From the NCBI GenBank assembly GCA_947468665.1, contig CANILH010000017.1, forward strand, positions 1-47,001: DNA of 47,001 nucleotides, written 5' to 3'. The stretch is from Oligoflexales bacterium. GTDB lineage: Bacteria > Bdellovibrionota_B > Oligoflexia > Oligoflexales > RGVZ01. A program made the position numbers and the translations under genes. Every line of letters starts with the position of its first letter. Position 1 is the first letter of the stretch. The notes under the pieces were generated by a model. That model ran no database searches. It saw only the letters and a list, made by a program, of their open reading frames with translations, and had not been told where the DNA came from. Of this stretch, positions 15,478 to 25,006 are shown one piece after another.

Positions 15478-16861
15478 GTTTAATGTCCTTGGCAAATAAC
15501 AAATCAAGAGCCTCAGCGAGGCTTCTGATATTCTCAGGCGATGATTTTTTCAGAGTCAGCGCGATATCACTTGTGAACCGCGCCTCCATTGCGTCAAGCA
15601 TGTCTCCGAGAGACTCGCGCTGTTTAGTTGTAAGGCTTGAGAAAACGTCTTTAGAGAGAGTCTTCAGGGATTCCTTGCGCAGGATCTGTGAGTAGTAGGT
15701 AGACGCTGACTTAATGGTTGGGGCAACCTCATGATGAAGAAGCCATTGCCCGAAATGGTAAACGCTCTCGTTTACGATATTTGTCGCCTCACGAACCGCG
15801 TCAAGGCGCTTTTCCATGTGGGAGTCGACCACTGACTTCAGGTCATCGATATCAAAAAGATAAACGTCATCCAGATCAGAGACGGCGGGCTCAATGTCCC
15901 GCGGCAGAGCGATATCGATCAGAAACAATGGGCCGCTTTTGCGCGCTTTGGCGGATTTTCCCACGATGTCTTTTGTCAGTACATAGCCTGTCGCTCTGGT
16001 CGCGCTAATCACAACATCTGCCCTGGCGACGAGCTGAGTGAGATTCTCAAGGCCATGAGCCTCTCCGAATACAAGATGCTCAGTGAGCTCATACGCTTTT
16101 TGTCGGGTACGGTTGGCGATCACGAGCGATCGTGGTTTATAACTGGCGGCGTATTCGGCCGCGACGCGGGCCATTTCACCGGCACCAAGAATCAGGAAGT
16201 TAAGTTGGGAAAGATCATTTGACGCCCGTCTGGCCAGATCAATTGCCGCGTGCGAGATGCTGACACGGTGACGGCCAATATCGGTGTTTGAGCGGACTTT
16301 CTTGGCGGTGGCGAGTGCCTCCTGAGTGAGTCGTGACAGCATAGGACCAAGGGTCCCCGCGGTTTTCGCGATCGTGATCGCGTCCTTAAACTGCCCTGTG
16401 ATCTGAGTTTCTCCAGGCACCAGTGAGTTCAGGCTTGATGCCACCAAAAACGCATGACGAACCGCGTCAAGATCAAGGAGTGTGTAAAGTGAGTCCTGAA
16501 GATTCCGCGGATCGATTTTATGATCAACATTGGCGGCATTGTGAATATACGCGTAGAGATCGCGCAGTCGCTCAGCTGAAGGCGGTGATGACGTTTGGAT
16601 GACACCAAACACCTCGCAGCGATTGCATGTTGAAAGCACGGCGAGCTCAGGTATTGAGAATCTTTCCGATGCCGCGGGTAGGCATTCCGCGATTTGCTCC
16701 GCCGAGAGGAAAAACTCCTCCCGGGTAGCGATATCGGCAGTACGGTGATTGCTTCCTACACAAAAAAATGTTGGAGCGGACGTCGCAAGATCCTCGTTGT
16801 TCTTTTCGGCGGGAAGTCCGGGAGCTTGTCCAGACAATTGTTTCAAGGAGTTTGAGGTCAT
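15470..16861 (-). CDS. hemA: Glutamyl-tRNA reductase
   Basis: 463 residues. The frame is open 87 codons further upstream, but the ATG at 16859-16861 overlaps the hemX stop as ATGA and CAAGGAG lies 12-18 bases further on inside the gene, not before it. The longer form would run through hemX, so I reject it. Motifs: FFCVGSNHRTADI, LSTCNRCEV with catalytic Cys79, VPGETQITGQFKDA, IGRHRVSISHAAIDLA and the NADPH fold FLILGAGEMARVAAEYA. It reduces Glu-tRNA to glutamate-1-semialdehyde, the first step of the C5 pathway; hemL is not in the window. Product inhibition by haem is usual in the family. Confidence 0.95.
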   Translation of the reverse strand: MTSNSLKQLSGQAPGLPAEKNNEDLATSAPTFFCVGSNHRTADIATREEFFLSAEQIAECLPAASERFSIPELAVLSTCNRCEVFGVIQTSSPPSAERLRDLYAYIHNAANVDHKIDPRNLQDSLYTLLDLDAVRHAFLVASSLNSLVPGETQITGQFKDAITIAKTAGTLGPMLSRLTQEALATAKKVRSNTDIGRHRVSISHAAIDLARRASNDLSQLNFLILGAGEMARVAAEYAASYKPRSLVIANRTRQKAYELTEHLVFGEAHGLENLTQLVARADVVISATRATGYVLTKDIVGKSAKARKSGPLFLIDIALPRDIEPAVSDLDDVYLFDIDDLKSVVDSHMEKRLDAVREATNIVNESVYHFGQWLLHHEVAPTIKSASTYYSQILRKESLKTLSKDVFSSLTTKQRESLGDMLDAMEARFTSDIALTLKKSSPENIRSLAEALDLLFAKDIKHG

Positions 16862-17646
16862 AGAGCACCCCACGGGGCAACGAATAAAATCCCGAACCAA
16901 CTGATGGCCATCAGGATGAAGCCGGCGAGACTCATGCGGGCGACTTTCTGGGGGCGGTAACCAAGAATGCCTTTCAGTACAAGTATTGACAGATACCAAG
17001 TCCAGACAAGAATCGCCCAGGCGACTTTCGGATAGATATTGTGCCCTTCTGGAATCATTCCGCTCATAGCGTACATGGCCCCACTCAGAAGGCTCACTGT
17101 AATAAAGGTAAATCCAATCCAAAGCGTCAGTGTGAGAGCGCTGGTAATGGTTGCGATCGCAGGGAACCGGTCTGGGAGGTCACTGAGTTGGCGGTTTTTG
17201 AGCTTTTTATCGAGCCAGAGAAATAACAGACTCATGCCGCAGGCGAGAATGGCAAACGTCTGGCCAATGACAGCGGAGGCAATGTGGAGCCTCATAGCCG
17301 GGCCCATATCAACCGCGAGCGGAAGTGGTTGATGGGGGCTGAAGAAGGTTCCAGACAGCAGGGTGATCGCGATTACAGGTGACGTGAAGGCTCCGATAAG
17401 TTCCATTTTCCAGACAAACCAACTGATGATGGTGGCCCAGGCGATGGCGGACGCCAGCTGATACGCCGTGCCTCCAGAGCTAACGGTCTCCAGAGTGGTT
17501 GTCATCGTTCCAATGACAAAGAGGGAATATCCCAAGCGGGTCCATAACTGGTTTCGCCCGGAGCCTTTAAATCCGAGCACCAAAAGCCCTGACGCGATCA
17601 AAAAACAGGTCAGGGATATCATGGAGATAACAATAGGGTCGATCAT
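16858..17646 (-). CDS. hemX: CcsA/HemX-like cytochrome c assembly membrane protein
   Basis: 262 residues, about eight membrane helices. The family region includes MRLHIASAVIGQTFAILACG (conserved His) and YPKVAWAILVWTWYLSILVL, similar to the WW-type haem-handling region of CcsA though less tryptophan-rich. HemX proteins precede hemA in many bacteria and affect HemA level or haem delivery. Here hemX overlaps hemA by 4 bp, so the two are translationally coupled. It is the first gene of the hemXACD operon. Its promoter should lie in 17647-17803, shared with the divergent DAHP synthase. Confidence 0.85.
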   Translation of the reverse strand: MIDPIVISMISLTCFLIASGLLVLGFKGSGRNQLWTRLGYSLFVIGTMTTTLETVSSGGTAYQLASAIAWATIISWFVWKMELIGAFTSPVIAITLLSGTFFSPHQPLPLAVDMGPAMRLHIASAVIGQTFAILACGMSLLFLWLDKKLKNRQLSDLPDRFPAIATITSALTLTLWIGFTFITVSLLSGAMYAMSGMIPEGHNIYPKVAWAILVWTWYLSILVLKGILGYRPQKVARMSLAGFILMAISWFGILFVAPWGAL

Positions 17647-17803
17647 GTCATAAGCCTCTACTGGCAGACGTTTTATTTGATCTCAGAGTATGGAAGGACT
17701 GGCGTTAGTTCGCAATAAAAAGTATATAGAATCCATTAAACTTTAAGGGAATTGAATTGACCTCATAATCCCTAAACTGTGCCGTGGAAACAAAGGGCTT
17801 TAG

Positions 17804-19228
17804 TTGCAATTATCTGAATTAATTGGATTTTACAGGGGATCTTCCCTGTGGCAACCCCACAGCTGGCAGAGCCGTACCGCCCGCCAGCAACCGGAGTGGG
17901 AGTCTCGTGGCGCCCTTAGCGCTGTTACTGAGCAATTAGGTCGTTTTCCAGGGCTCGTGGGCCCTCGTGAGATAGAGGCCCTTAAGCATCAGATTGCTGA
18001 CGCCGGAGTTGGGCGTCGTTTTATTCTCCAGGGCGGGGATTGCGCGGAGCGATTTCAGGACTGCCGCGAGGATTTAATCCGCGGGAAGATGCGGATTCTG
18101 ATGCAGATGTCTCTTGTCATGGGCTATGCGGGGCGCAGGCCTATTATTCCTATCGGTCGCATGGCTGGGCAATACGCAAAACCACGTAGTGAGTCTGTTG
18201 AACGCGTTGGCGATGGAACAATATTGCCCATTTTCCGTGGTGAGTCCGTAAACTCCTTTGACGCGACGACAAGTGCCCGCAGGTCAGACCCGCTAAGACT
18301 TTTGCAGGCGTATCATACGTCCAGTGCCACTCTTAATTTTATCAGGATACTGATGGGAAGCGGATTCGGCGATCTTCAGCATATGGACGCGTGGGATCTC
18401 GGCACCATCAAAAAAGGCGCTTACTGGAAACGCTATGAGCAGATCGCGGCAGGTCTGCGCGACGCTCTGGCGTTTATCTCCAATGTCTCCAACGTGTCCT
18501 CTACCCAGGGTGTAACGCCTGAGTCCACGCTTCGCGGATACGGTTTCAAAGATTTTTATGTGTCTCATGAGGCGTTGCTGTTGCCCTATGAGGAGGCACT
18601 CACGCGTTTTGTGCCTGAGATGGGGCGTCACTACAATCTTAGTACCCACATGCTCTGGATCGGGGACCGTACCCGTGAGCTCGATGGCGCCCATGTCGAG
18701 TATTGCCGCGGTGTCGGCAATCCTGTCGGAATTAAGGTAAGCGCCGAGACAGATATTCCGGATCTTTTGGACGTGATTGCGCGGATCAATTCCCATAACG
18801 AGGTCGGTAAAGTTACGCTGATCACCCGACTTGGATCTTCCGAGGTAAGAACTAAATTGCCGTCGATGATCAGAGCCGTCAGGGAGTCGGGATTCGCGGT
18901 GACATGGAGTGTTGATCCGATGCACGGCAACACCGTGAGGACGGCAGACGGTCGCAAAACCCGCAGATTTGAGTCTGTCGTTGATGAGATTCACGGGAGT
19001 TTCGAAGCGCACCGAAGCGAGGGAAGCCATCTGGGTGGGATTCACCTTGAAATGACTTCAGATGATGTGACCGAATGTACTGGCGGAGCGGCGGGGGTTA
19101 CCGATAGTGACTTAGAGCGACGTTACGAGACATGGTGCGACCCCAGGCTTAATGGCGCTCAGAGTCTTGAGATAGCTTTTGTGACTGCGGCATGTCTCCG
19201 TGGTGAGTACAGCCGGCGGCTGAACTAA
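17804..19228 (+). CDS. Class II (plant-type) DAHP synthase
   Basis: About 474 residues. The N-terminus SLWQPHSWQSRTARQQPEWE, and then FILQGGDCAERFQDCREDLI, ADGRKTRRFESVVDEIHGSF and GGIHLEMTSDDVTECTGGA, are diagnostic of class II AroF/AroG enzymes, including the metal-binding Cys, His, Glu and Asp. It condenses PEP and erythrose-4-phosphate to start the shikimate pathway. No ATG fits; TTG at 17804 with AAGGGC upstream is the best start and gives the usual N-terminal length. A bidirectional terminator follows. Confidence 0.95.
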   Translation: MQLSELIGFYRGSSLWQPHSWQSRTARQQPEWESRGALSAVTEQLGRFPGLVGPREIEALKHQIADAGVGRRFILQGGDCAERFQDCREDLIRGKMRILMQMSLVMGYAGRRPIIPIGRMAGQYAKPRSESVERVGDGTILPIFRGESVNSFDATTSARRSDPLRLLQAYHTSSATLNFIRILMGSGFGDLQHMDAWDLGTIKKGAYWKRYEQIAAGLRDALAFISNVSNVSSTQGVTPESTLRGYGFKDFYVSHEALLLPYEEALTRFVPEMGRHYNLSTHMLWIGDRTRELDGAHVEYCRGVGNPVGIKVSAETDIPDLLDVIARINSHNEVGKVTLITRLGSSEVRTKLPSMIRAVRESGFAVTWSVDPMHGNTVRTADGRKTRRFESVVDEIHGSFEAHRSEGSHLGGIHLEMTSDDVTECTGGAAGVTDSDLERRYETWCDPRLNGAQSLEIAFVTAACLRGEYSRRLN

Positions 19229-19270
19229 TCGTCAGATTTGCATATATTCGCTCTGGATTTAGTAGAATGA

Positions 19271-19306
19271 AAAACACCCGGGGGGAACCTCCCGGGTGTT
19301 TTTTTA
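19271..19306. terminator. Bidirectional intrinsic terminator
   Basis: AAAACACCCGGG-GGGAACCT-CCCGGGTGTTTTTTT: a 10-bp stem with A-run on one side and T-run on the other. It serves both the DAHP synthase gene and the convergent metzincin gene. Confidence 0.92.
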
Positions 19307-19335
19307 TTTGGTTTCTCTATTTAGTTATTCGTAAA

Positions 19336-20757
19336 TTATGGTGTAGCGGGTGCCGGATAGATCGTTTGATACTGTTGTCCAACGGCCATCATCACAAGTG
19401 AAAGTAGCGCCTGAGCGTTAGGACCCTGCTGTGTTGCGCCGATAATTTGCGCGTACTGTGGAAGCATTGAGATCAATTGGCTTGGATTGGTGATGTTAGC
19501 CATGCCAAGGATTTGGGATACGTTGATGGTGCTTGGGATCTGACCGGGAAGTGAGCCTGTTACACCAGGGATGCTGACGGGAACTGGATGCCCTGTGAGG
19601 ATGCCACTGTTAAGTACGAGTCCTGCTAGTTGCAGATACATGGAGATGCTTGCGGGCGAGTACCCCGAAACCATCAATGCTAATTGCACCATATTCATGG
19701 CTCCGCCGTTTTGTCCCATGGTGGCGTTCTGGAGAATGGTCAGGAGAACAAGGGCGCCCTGGGCGTTTGGAGGTAGGACACCGGCAGGAATTGCTCCACC
19801 GCTTAAGGCGGGGATAAACGCGTTTAGACTGCTGCTGTGAACCGATTGAGGAAGTGAAGTCAGAAGGCTTCCAAGTTTGCTGAGGTTTGCAGTACCCGGG
19901 AGGACTGTCGAGGGGATCTGCGAGAAGGCTGTGGTGGCGGCGACCGGGATTCCACTAAGTGACGCCATGCCAGTTCCTAGAGCCTTCTGGAGCAGGGCTG
20001 AGGCGTCCTGCTCAAGTCCGCTGATGTTAGCGATTCCTTTCATAAACCCGTTCACGACAGACATAGCCGAAGCGTACATGATGTCTGCTTTGTTATCTGA
20101 GTGGTCTAGGCCAAATGTGTGACCCGCCTCATGGGCAATAGCTTGCGCGAGTGACTTTGCGTCTTTTGATGTTAAAAACACGAATCCCACATCATTTGGG
20201 TTCGCGTTACCGCTATCAAATGGCGCCATTCCAGCGACATTCCCAGAGCCTGGGCATCCGAACAAGCTGGATAATCCACCAACATGAATTGCCGTGTAGT
20301 CGCCTGAGGTAGGCTTGTCAGCGGTGATATACAGCTTCGCCCCCGCGTTGGAGAAATACAGCGCGACTTGAGATAGGATGGCGTCCTTATCTGCCTCTGA
20401 GATTGAAGCGGGTGGGATAACCACAGAGTTAATGCAGGGAAGGAAGCTCTGGTCTTTTGCAAATCCTTTAGCGATTGTGGCGCCGTTGAAGTTAACCCAC
20501 ATGACCTGATCCTGGACGGCCTGAAGTGCGCCATTGGCAGTCATTTGCATGCGGTCAGTCAGGAGTGCGTCAAAGTATGCCTGTGGCGGCACTACAACTG
20601 TGTCGCGGCCACTCGCCGCAGTACCGTCCGCTGACGATCCCCTGCTGCCGGAAATTGCGCCACATCCGGACAGCGTCCATACCATTGATGTGATGACCGC
20701 GCTCACAGCGCCCGCGACTCTCAGTCGCGTGTAGACAGAATTAATTCGGTGTTTCAT
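19336..20757 (-). CDS. Metzincin-type zinc metalloprotease lipoprotein
   Basis: 473 residues from the ATG at 20755-20757, preceded by GGAGG; the frame extends 14 codons further up without a ribosome site. The signal sequence ends in a lipobox, WTLSGCG, so the mature protein should be a lipoprotein. AIAHEAGHTFGLDHSD (first His near residue 209) is the HExxHxxGxxH zinc site and IMYASAM is the Met-turn about 10 residues later, the matrixin/metzincin arrangement. After it come about 240 residues rich in Gly, Ala, Leu and Pro with no recognised domain (PALSGGAIPAGVLPPNAQGA). Substrate and function of that tail are unknown. Confidence 0.85.
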   Translation of the reverse strand: MKHRINSVYTRLRVAGAVSAVITSMVWTLSGCGAISGSRGSSADGTAASGRDTVVVPPQAYFDALLTDRMQMTANGALQAVQDQVMWVNFNGATIAKGFAKDQSFLPCINSVVIPPASISEADKDAILSQVALYFSNAGAKLYITADKPTSGDYTAIHVGGLSSLFGCPGSGNVAGMAPFDSGNANPNDVGFVFLTSKDAKSLAQAIAHEAGHTFGLDHSDNKADIMYASAMSVVNGFMKGIANISGLEQDASALLQKALGTGMASLSGIPVAATTAFSQIPSTVLPGTANLSKLGSLLTSLPQSVHSSSLNAFIPALSGGAIPAGVLPPNAQGALVLLTILQNATMGQNGGAMNMVQLALMVSGYSPASISMYLQLAGLVLNSGILTGHPVPVSIPGVTGSLPGQIPSTINVSQILGMANITNPSQLISMLPQYAQIIGATQQGPNAQALLSLVMMAVGQQYQTIYPAPATP

Positions 20758-21060
20758 GTGGTGGTTCCTCCAATGTGGTTTGCGGCACAAGCGATACATA
20801 ATCCAACGGAGCCAAGTATAAGCTCAAGTGGGGGTGTCGGATTTTTTGATTTGATTCTAAGGTATAATTTTAAGTATCTGAAAATACAGATATTAAAAGA
20901 GTTAATTAAGGCGGGGCCCACATAGCGCACCCCACATAGCGCACGACCTTAGCGCTCAATTTGGCGCCAATGGGTAGGACAGGCTACAGGACTGGGTCTC
21001 TCAATCGCTCTGGACGAAATTGCCGCCACGTGAGCGAACGTTAATTGAAATATATTGGCA
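20758..21060. other. Intergenic region upstream of the metzincin gene
   Basis: About 300 bp. It holds a short inverted repeat TATCTG-AAAATA-CAGATA (20875-20892), a 14-bp tandem duplication (20917-20944), and the yqgE 3' end beyond. No coding sequence or RNA recognised. Confidence 0.4.
20917..20944. repeat. 14-bp tandem duplication
   Basis: CCCACATAGCGCAC occurs twice head-to-tail with no mismatch. GCGC elements recur just downstream (TTAGCGCTCAATTTGGCGCC). Confidence 0.8.
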
Positions 21061-21669
21061 TCAATTCAGATAGGCGGTCTGCGCGATTGGCTGAACCGTC
21101 GCGCCTGCGGCGCGAGCAAGGCCCATTTTCTGGGTGATGACGGTCCACATGTCGTTCCAGGGCGAGTTGAAAATGAGGTCTTGATCAATGGAGTGAAGGA
21201 GCCATGCTCCGGCCCGAATTTCTTCGTCGAGCTGCCCAGCGCCCCAGCCCGCGTACCCCACGAGGAACCGGTAAGGGTTCAGGATTTCTTGAACTATCTG
21301 CCCATTGGCGCGTTCTTTGAGGGTCTTCTCGCTCTCATCAATCAGTGAGTCCAGCACTCGACCAGAGGTGCTTAGGTAGATGCCCTGTCCGATCTCGGTG
21401 TCGCCATCTGATGGTTTTCTGGTGTGAAGAATAATGGCTGTCCCAGTGTCAACTGGGCCACCGTACCACGCAGGAATCGCGTGTGGAACGTCACGATCGA
21501 TGACGCTGATCATGCTTTTTAGGGGAACCGTGCTAGGACGGTTTAACACGAAGCCTACAGCACCCTCGCTATTGTGCTCCGCGAGAAGCATAACAGTTCG
21601 CGAGAAATTGCTCTCCAGCATGCTTGGCATTGCGACAAGCAGACATGGAGCCGAAACGTGTGTAATCAT
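21061..21669 (-). CDS. yqgE: YqgE/AlgH family protein
   Basis: 202 residues. Family motifs are clear: LLVAMPSMLESNFSRTVMLL at the start, then GAVGFVLNRPS, YGGPVDTGTAIILH and FLVGYAGWGAGQLDEEIRAG followed by WLL. YqgE/AlgH (DUF179) is a widespread proteobacterial cytoplasmic protein of uncertain function, often placed next to the Holliday-junction resolvase yqgF. No yqgF is beside it here, so it stands alone. Length is slightly above the usual 185-190 because of a C-terminal extension (VQPIAQTAYLN). Confidence 0.9.
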   Translation of the reverse strand: MITHVSAPCLLVAMPSMLESNFSRTVMLLAEHNSEGAVGFVLNRPSTVPLKSMISVIDRDVPHAIPAWYGGPVDTGTAIILHTRKPSDGDTEIGQGIYLSTSGRVLDSLIDESEKTLKERANGQIVQEILNPYRFLVGYAGWGAGQLDEEIRAGAWLLHSIDQDLIFNSPWNDMWTVITQKMGLARAAGATVQPIAQTAYLN

Positions 21670-21943
21670 CCGTGATCACCATTCGTTCAGTTAAATTGTT
21701 GTGGCGAATAAACCGCCCGCACAAAAAAATTTCGTTTGCTCTGTCAGTCAGCTTACGGGATGAGAATTCACGAAGTCAATGCATTTCTTTGCCGCAGGTT
21801 GTTGTTTTTTCTTTTTTTTTGGCATTCTTTTATCGAAATGCTTTCTCTGTTGTTCTAGTCTTAGGCACTCACCAAGGGTTACATGACTGATGCGTTCTTT
21901 GGCATCAGGAGTTTACGCACAAATTAACGGGACGTGGAAAATC

Positions 21944-22948
21944 ATGAAAAAAATCATTCTGTCCGCGATTGTTATTTCAGCATGTCAGGTTTCGGCGCAC
22001 GAGCTGGATCAGCGCATTGGCGGCTACCAGTCAGAAGAGGGTGAGTCGCGCTCCATGGCGCGTCTGACAGGACGGGGCAATCTTCCGGCGATGCTCTCCG
22101 GTGATGTTACGTCGGATTTGGTATTAAGTGGCAGCATTGAGACGCTGCGTTCCGATGCCGCGGCGTTTGATGATAATGCTTATATGAAAGAGAACTTCCC
22201 CGGTCATGTCCGCTACGAGCGCAATGTGGGGGTCGACAGTGAGTGGACCTTCGCCAAACGAACCGATTTCGCGGTTGGTGGCGGCATGTCGGGCGATGGC
22301 GTGACGAAGTCAAAGACAAAGCGCGGGTCGGTTGGACAATGGTTTTTAGGGGATCAGTTGCGTCTTGGTTTCGCAGGGTCAGCGACCGAAACCACCAGAC
22401 CTGCCGCTCAAATATTAGATACAGACTATACGAGGCTGGATATTCGGCCTGATGTGCGGTCGACCTCAACCGGAGTATCGGCGAAGGCAATTTTAAACCC
22501 CACAACCATTGTGAACGCGGATTATACCCAGGTCCGGAGCACCGATAGGCCTGCACTGCATGCCTGGAACGCTGGTGTGCGCGAACACATTGTGTCCTGC
22601 GACTGTGCCGTGCATGGTGATGTGGGCAGGGTGATCAATATTGGGGCAATTAACACCAATATGACTGATGGCGAGTTAACTGGCACCCAGTGGGGGCTTG
22701 CTTACCTGCAAACTCTTTGGGCAGAAGGTCATTTCAGGCTTGGTTACCGCTTTGCCCGGGAAGACGAGTATACAAGGGCCTACGGCGATCACCTTGTTTT
22801 CGGCTCAGACAGCTACACTGCCGCAATTTCTCATGAAATCAGCGGCGAAACGACAAAAACTCTGATTGATGTTGCCGCTACTCGGTACATCCGGAACAAA
22901 AACGGTACTGGAACCGCCCTTGAAATGGGAGCGGCGGTTAAATTTTAA
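21944..22948 (+). CDS. Outer-membrane beta-barrel, DUF3570-like by context
   Basis: 334 residues. I choose the ATG at 21944, which gives a signal peptide MKKIILSAIVISACQVSAHE; 18 extra codons upstream lack this. The rest shows alternating-polarity strands such as FRLGYRFAREDEYTRAYGDH and SYTAAISHEISGETTKTLID, and ends in ALEMGAAVKF with a terminal Phe, the C-terminal signal of outer-membrane barrels. The following small DUF4266-like lipoprotein and thioredoxins are the usual company of DUF3570 barrels, though the sequence itself is only weakly like them. A pair of cysteines (SCDCAVHG) is unusual in a barrel and may be a target of the nearby thiol proteins. Confidence 0.65.
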   Translation: MKKIILSAIVISACQVSAHELDQRIGGYQSEEGESRSMARLTGRGNLPAMLSGDVTSDLVLSGSIETLRSDAAAFDDNAYMKENFPGHVRYERNVGVDSEWTFAKRTDFAVGGGMSGDGVTKSKTKRGSVGQWFLGDQLRLGFAGSATETTRPAAQILDTDYTRLDIRPDVRSTSTGVSAKAILNPTTIVNADYTQVRSTDRPALHAWNAGVREHIVSCDCAVHGDVGRVINIGAINTNMTDGELTGTQWGLAYLQTLWAEGHFRLGYRFAREDEYTRAYGDHLVFGSDSYTAAISHEISGETTKTLIDVAATRYIRNKNGTGTALEMGAAVKF

Positions 22949-23012
22949 TCATGAACTTATGTATTTTTAATGTCCTTGAGCCTATAATTGACTCAAAAGG
23001 AGACAAATCCCT

Positions 23013-23249
23013 ATGAGAAAGCAAAATATTCGCGGAGTATCGGCCACCGTATTTTTGATCATATTTTTGGCAAGTGGGTGCCGCACAATCAAACCCTACG
23101 AGAAAGAATATCTGCTGCACCCAACTATGGATGATGCCCGTGTCGAGCGTTTATCGGCACCTTACGGCAAAAGCATACGCCCAAATGAGCGGTTGGCGTC
23201 GGCAGGCGGCGGCAGTTCATATTCATGTCCAACCTGTGGGGGAAAATGA
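23013..23249 (+). CDS. Small DUF4266-like lipoprotein
   Basis: 78 residues. A signal sequence with lipobox FLASGCRT (Cys27) is followed by IKPYEKEYLLHPTMD, matching the VxPWExxxLAxPxM core of DUF4266 proteins. The end, SAGGGSSYSCPTCGGK, carries a CPTC pair and Gly-rich tail comparable to the GGGCGC ends of the family. AAAGGAG lies 7-8 bases before the ATG. The stop overlaps the start of the next gene as ATGA. Likely anchored in the outer membrane near the barrel encoded just upstream. Confidence 0.75.
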   Translation: MRKQNIRGVSATVFLIIFLASGCRTIKPYEKEYLLHPTMDDARVERLSAPYGKSIRPNERLASAGGGSSYSCPTCGGK

Positions 23250-24979
23250 GCATGCGTTACTCAGCGAATCTCAAAGCTCGATGGCTAGTGGTTTTGGGCC
23301 TTCTGGCAGTAAGCTCCTGTGGCGCAAGACTTCCTAAAGCAGTCTCCCGGCACACACCTGTGTCTCTAGAGCAGGCAATCAATCTTGATGAGATTGAGGT
23401 CACCAGACTTCAGGATGGCTCCACTGTGAACATGGGCCGTTACATGCGGGAGCGCAATCTCCAATGGATGGTTTTGACCTTCGGCAGCGAAGGCTGCAAC
23501 ATCTGTATGGATAAAGCCGAATACCTACAAAAAAATCTTGTTGATAATAGTTACGAGTTACTGGGCAATGGTGCCAAGGGTTCTATCGAGCTGGTGGGCG
23601 TCACCACGGATCCGGCGTCACGGCGTGAGTCGGTGTACGCCAATCTCGTTGAGGAAAAAAAACTCTCGCATTTTGAGTGGTCAGATCCCGCCCGCCCAGA
23701 TGGCAACATTATGATGAGATATTTCCAGCCCGCAGGGCATGGACCGGGCGTTCCATTGACGGTCATGCTGTCCAGTAAAGGAATCATGTGGCGCGTTGGA
23801 AGTTGGGATCATCTTACGGCGGCTCAGATTATCGAGAAAATCGCCGGAACTCTTGGCGCTAACGCTGTTCCGCCGCCGCCAGTTCCAGAGCACGGAGGCA
23901 ATGGAGGAAGCGGCGGGACCACCACGACTCGACCGCTGCTCGCCATGGAGCGTCCTGACCGTCTGAACGACGTCGCGGTGACCGTCTGTGGTGACCGTTC
24001 CCCAACTAAACTTGGTGCTACTCTGCCTGCTGCCGCCAACGGCCTTCGGGCTGTGCTTATTCACAAAGAAACTTGTACCGGCAATCCGGCCTGCGAGGAT
24101 GCGCGAAAAGCATTAGAGACATGGAGCGGGACCTGTAAAGACACTTGGCAGAAAGACTGCGCGGTTAAAGAACTGGTCGTCTCAGATCAGCTGTGCGGGA
24201 ACGAGCAAAATCTTCTCGCCGGTGGCGCGGAATTTTTTGATGTATTCGCGGATCATTTTACCTGGAGCTATAAACCCATCGCGGAGGCCGCTGGAAAGTT
24301 ACGCCTGGCTGAGATGAAGGGGCCAATGACCCTTATTTTTAACGGCGATGGTAAATTGGTTTTCTCCCGCGATGGCTCTATTGGTGAGTCCCTGACGGCG
24401 AGAATGAATAAGGATAAACTTGCCGCGAGCGCGGAAGGTCCTGAGTATCCATTGTTCTGGAACGATACCCCTAAAAGTAATCACGCTCCAAGTGGTGTCA
24501 AGGCGACGTTCGCGGGCATCAGGACGCGGGCAAAATATACAGCTGTGATGTACTGGAATACCTGGTGCTCAAGCTGTACGGAAGAAATTGATGAGTGGCA
24601 TAAAGAGGCTGACTCAGCCTTTAATTTCTGTGCCGCTCATCCTGACTACTGCCAGGTTCTCGCTCTTGAGACCGGGCGCGCTGAATCCGGTAAACCTGCT
24701 TCTGATTATCTTGCGGGCTTGCTTGACGGCAACGATGATTTTGATGGCTGGCGCCCAAAACATTGGGACATGCCGCTCGCGGTTGAAGACGCTCCTTTGG
24801 CAGATGGCCGGGCTCCCATGGGCTGGTTCTCAGGCTGGATCAGGGCACGTATGGGCTCCAGTGATCCCCGGGTCGTGATTTTTGACAACGAGGGAAAAGT
24901 CGTTCAGCATTGGCGAAGCCTTCCTGGAGAGCATGGCCCCAGGGATCTGCTCAAGGCGATGTTTGAGCGGGGCGAGTAA
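23246..24979 (+). CDS. Multi-thioredoxin-fold lipoprotein
   Basis: 577 residues from the ATG overlapping the previous stop (GGGGGAAA upstream). Signal and lipobox: LVVLGLLAVSSCGA. Three successive thioredoxin-like units can be made out. Unit 1 (about 40-215) has TFGSEGCNICMDKAEYLQKN, CNIC at residues 84-87. Unit 2 (about 240-400) has VLIHKETCTGNPACEDARKA, with Cys spaced C-x5-C, and MTLIFNGDGKLVFS. Unit 3 (about 410-577) has YWNTWCSSCTEEIDEW, CSSC at 441-444, and a typical end (VVIFDNEGKVVQHW). A Pro/Gly linker (PPPPVPEHGGNGGSGG) joins units 1 and 2. It would act as a periplasmic thiol redox protein, with a TlpA-like protein next. Confidence 0.8.
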   Translation: MSMRYSANLKARWLVVLGLLAVSSCGARLPKAVSRHTPVSLEQAINLDEIEVTRLQDGSTVNMGRYMRERNLQWMVLTFGSEGCNICMDKAEYLQKNLVDNSYELLGNGAKGSIELVGVTTDPASRRESVYANLVEEKKLSHFEWSDPARPDGNIMMRYFQPAGHGPGVPLTVMLSSKGIMWRVGSWDHLTAAQIIEKIAGTLGANAVPPPPVPEHGGNGGSGGTTTTRPLLAMERPDRLNDVAVTVCGDRSPTKLGATLPAAANGLRAVLIHKETCTGNPACEDARKALETWSGTCKDTWQKDCAVKELVVSDQLCGNEQNLLAGGAEFFDVFADHFTWSYKPIAEAAGKLRLAEMKGPMTLIFNGDGKLVFSRDGSIGESLTARMNKDKLAASAEGPEYPLFWNDTPKSNHAPSGVKATFAGIRTRAKYTAVMYWNTWCSSCTEEIDEWHKEADSAFNFCAAHPDYCQVLALETGRAESGKPASDYLAGLLDGNDDFDGWRPKHWDMPLAVEDAPLADGRAPMGWFSGWIRARMGSSDPRVVIFDNEGKVVQHWRSLPGEHGPRDLLKAMFERGE

Positions 24980-25006
24980 GTTCACAGCGAGAGCGAGGTC
25001 AGAGTT

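Noticed and set aside
15470-17122. Longer HemA of 550 residues
   Set aside because: The extra 87 codons run through the hemX gene and lack HemA similarity; the ATGA overlap start is better.
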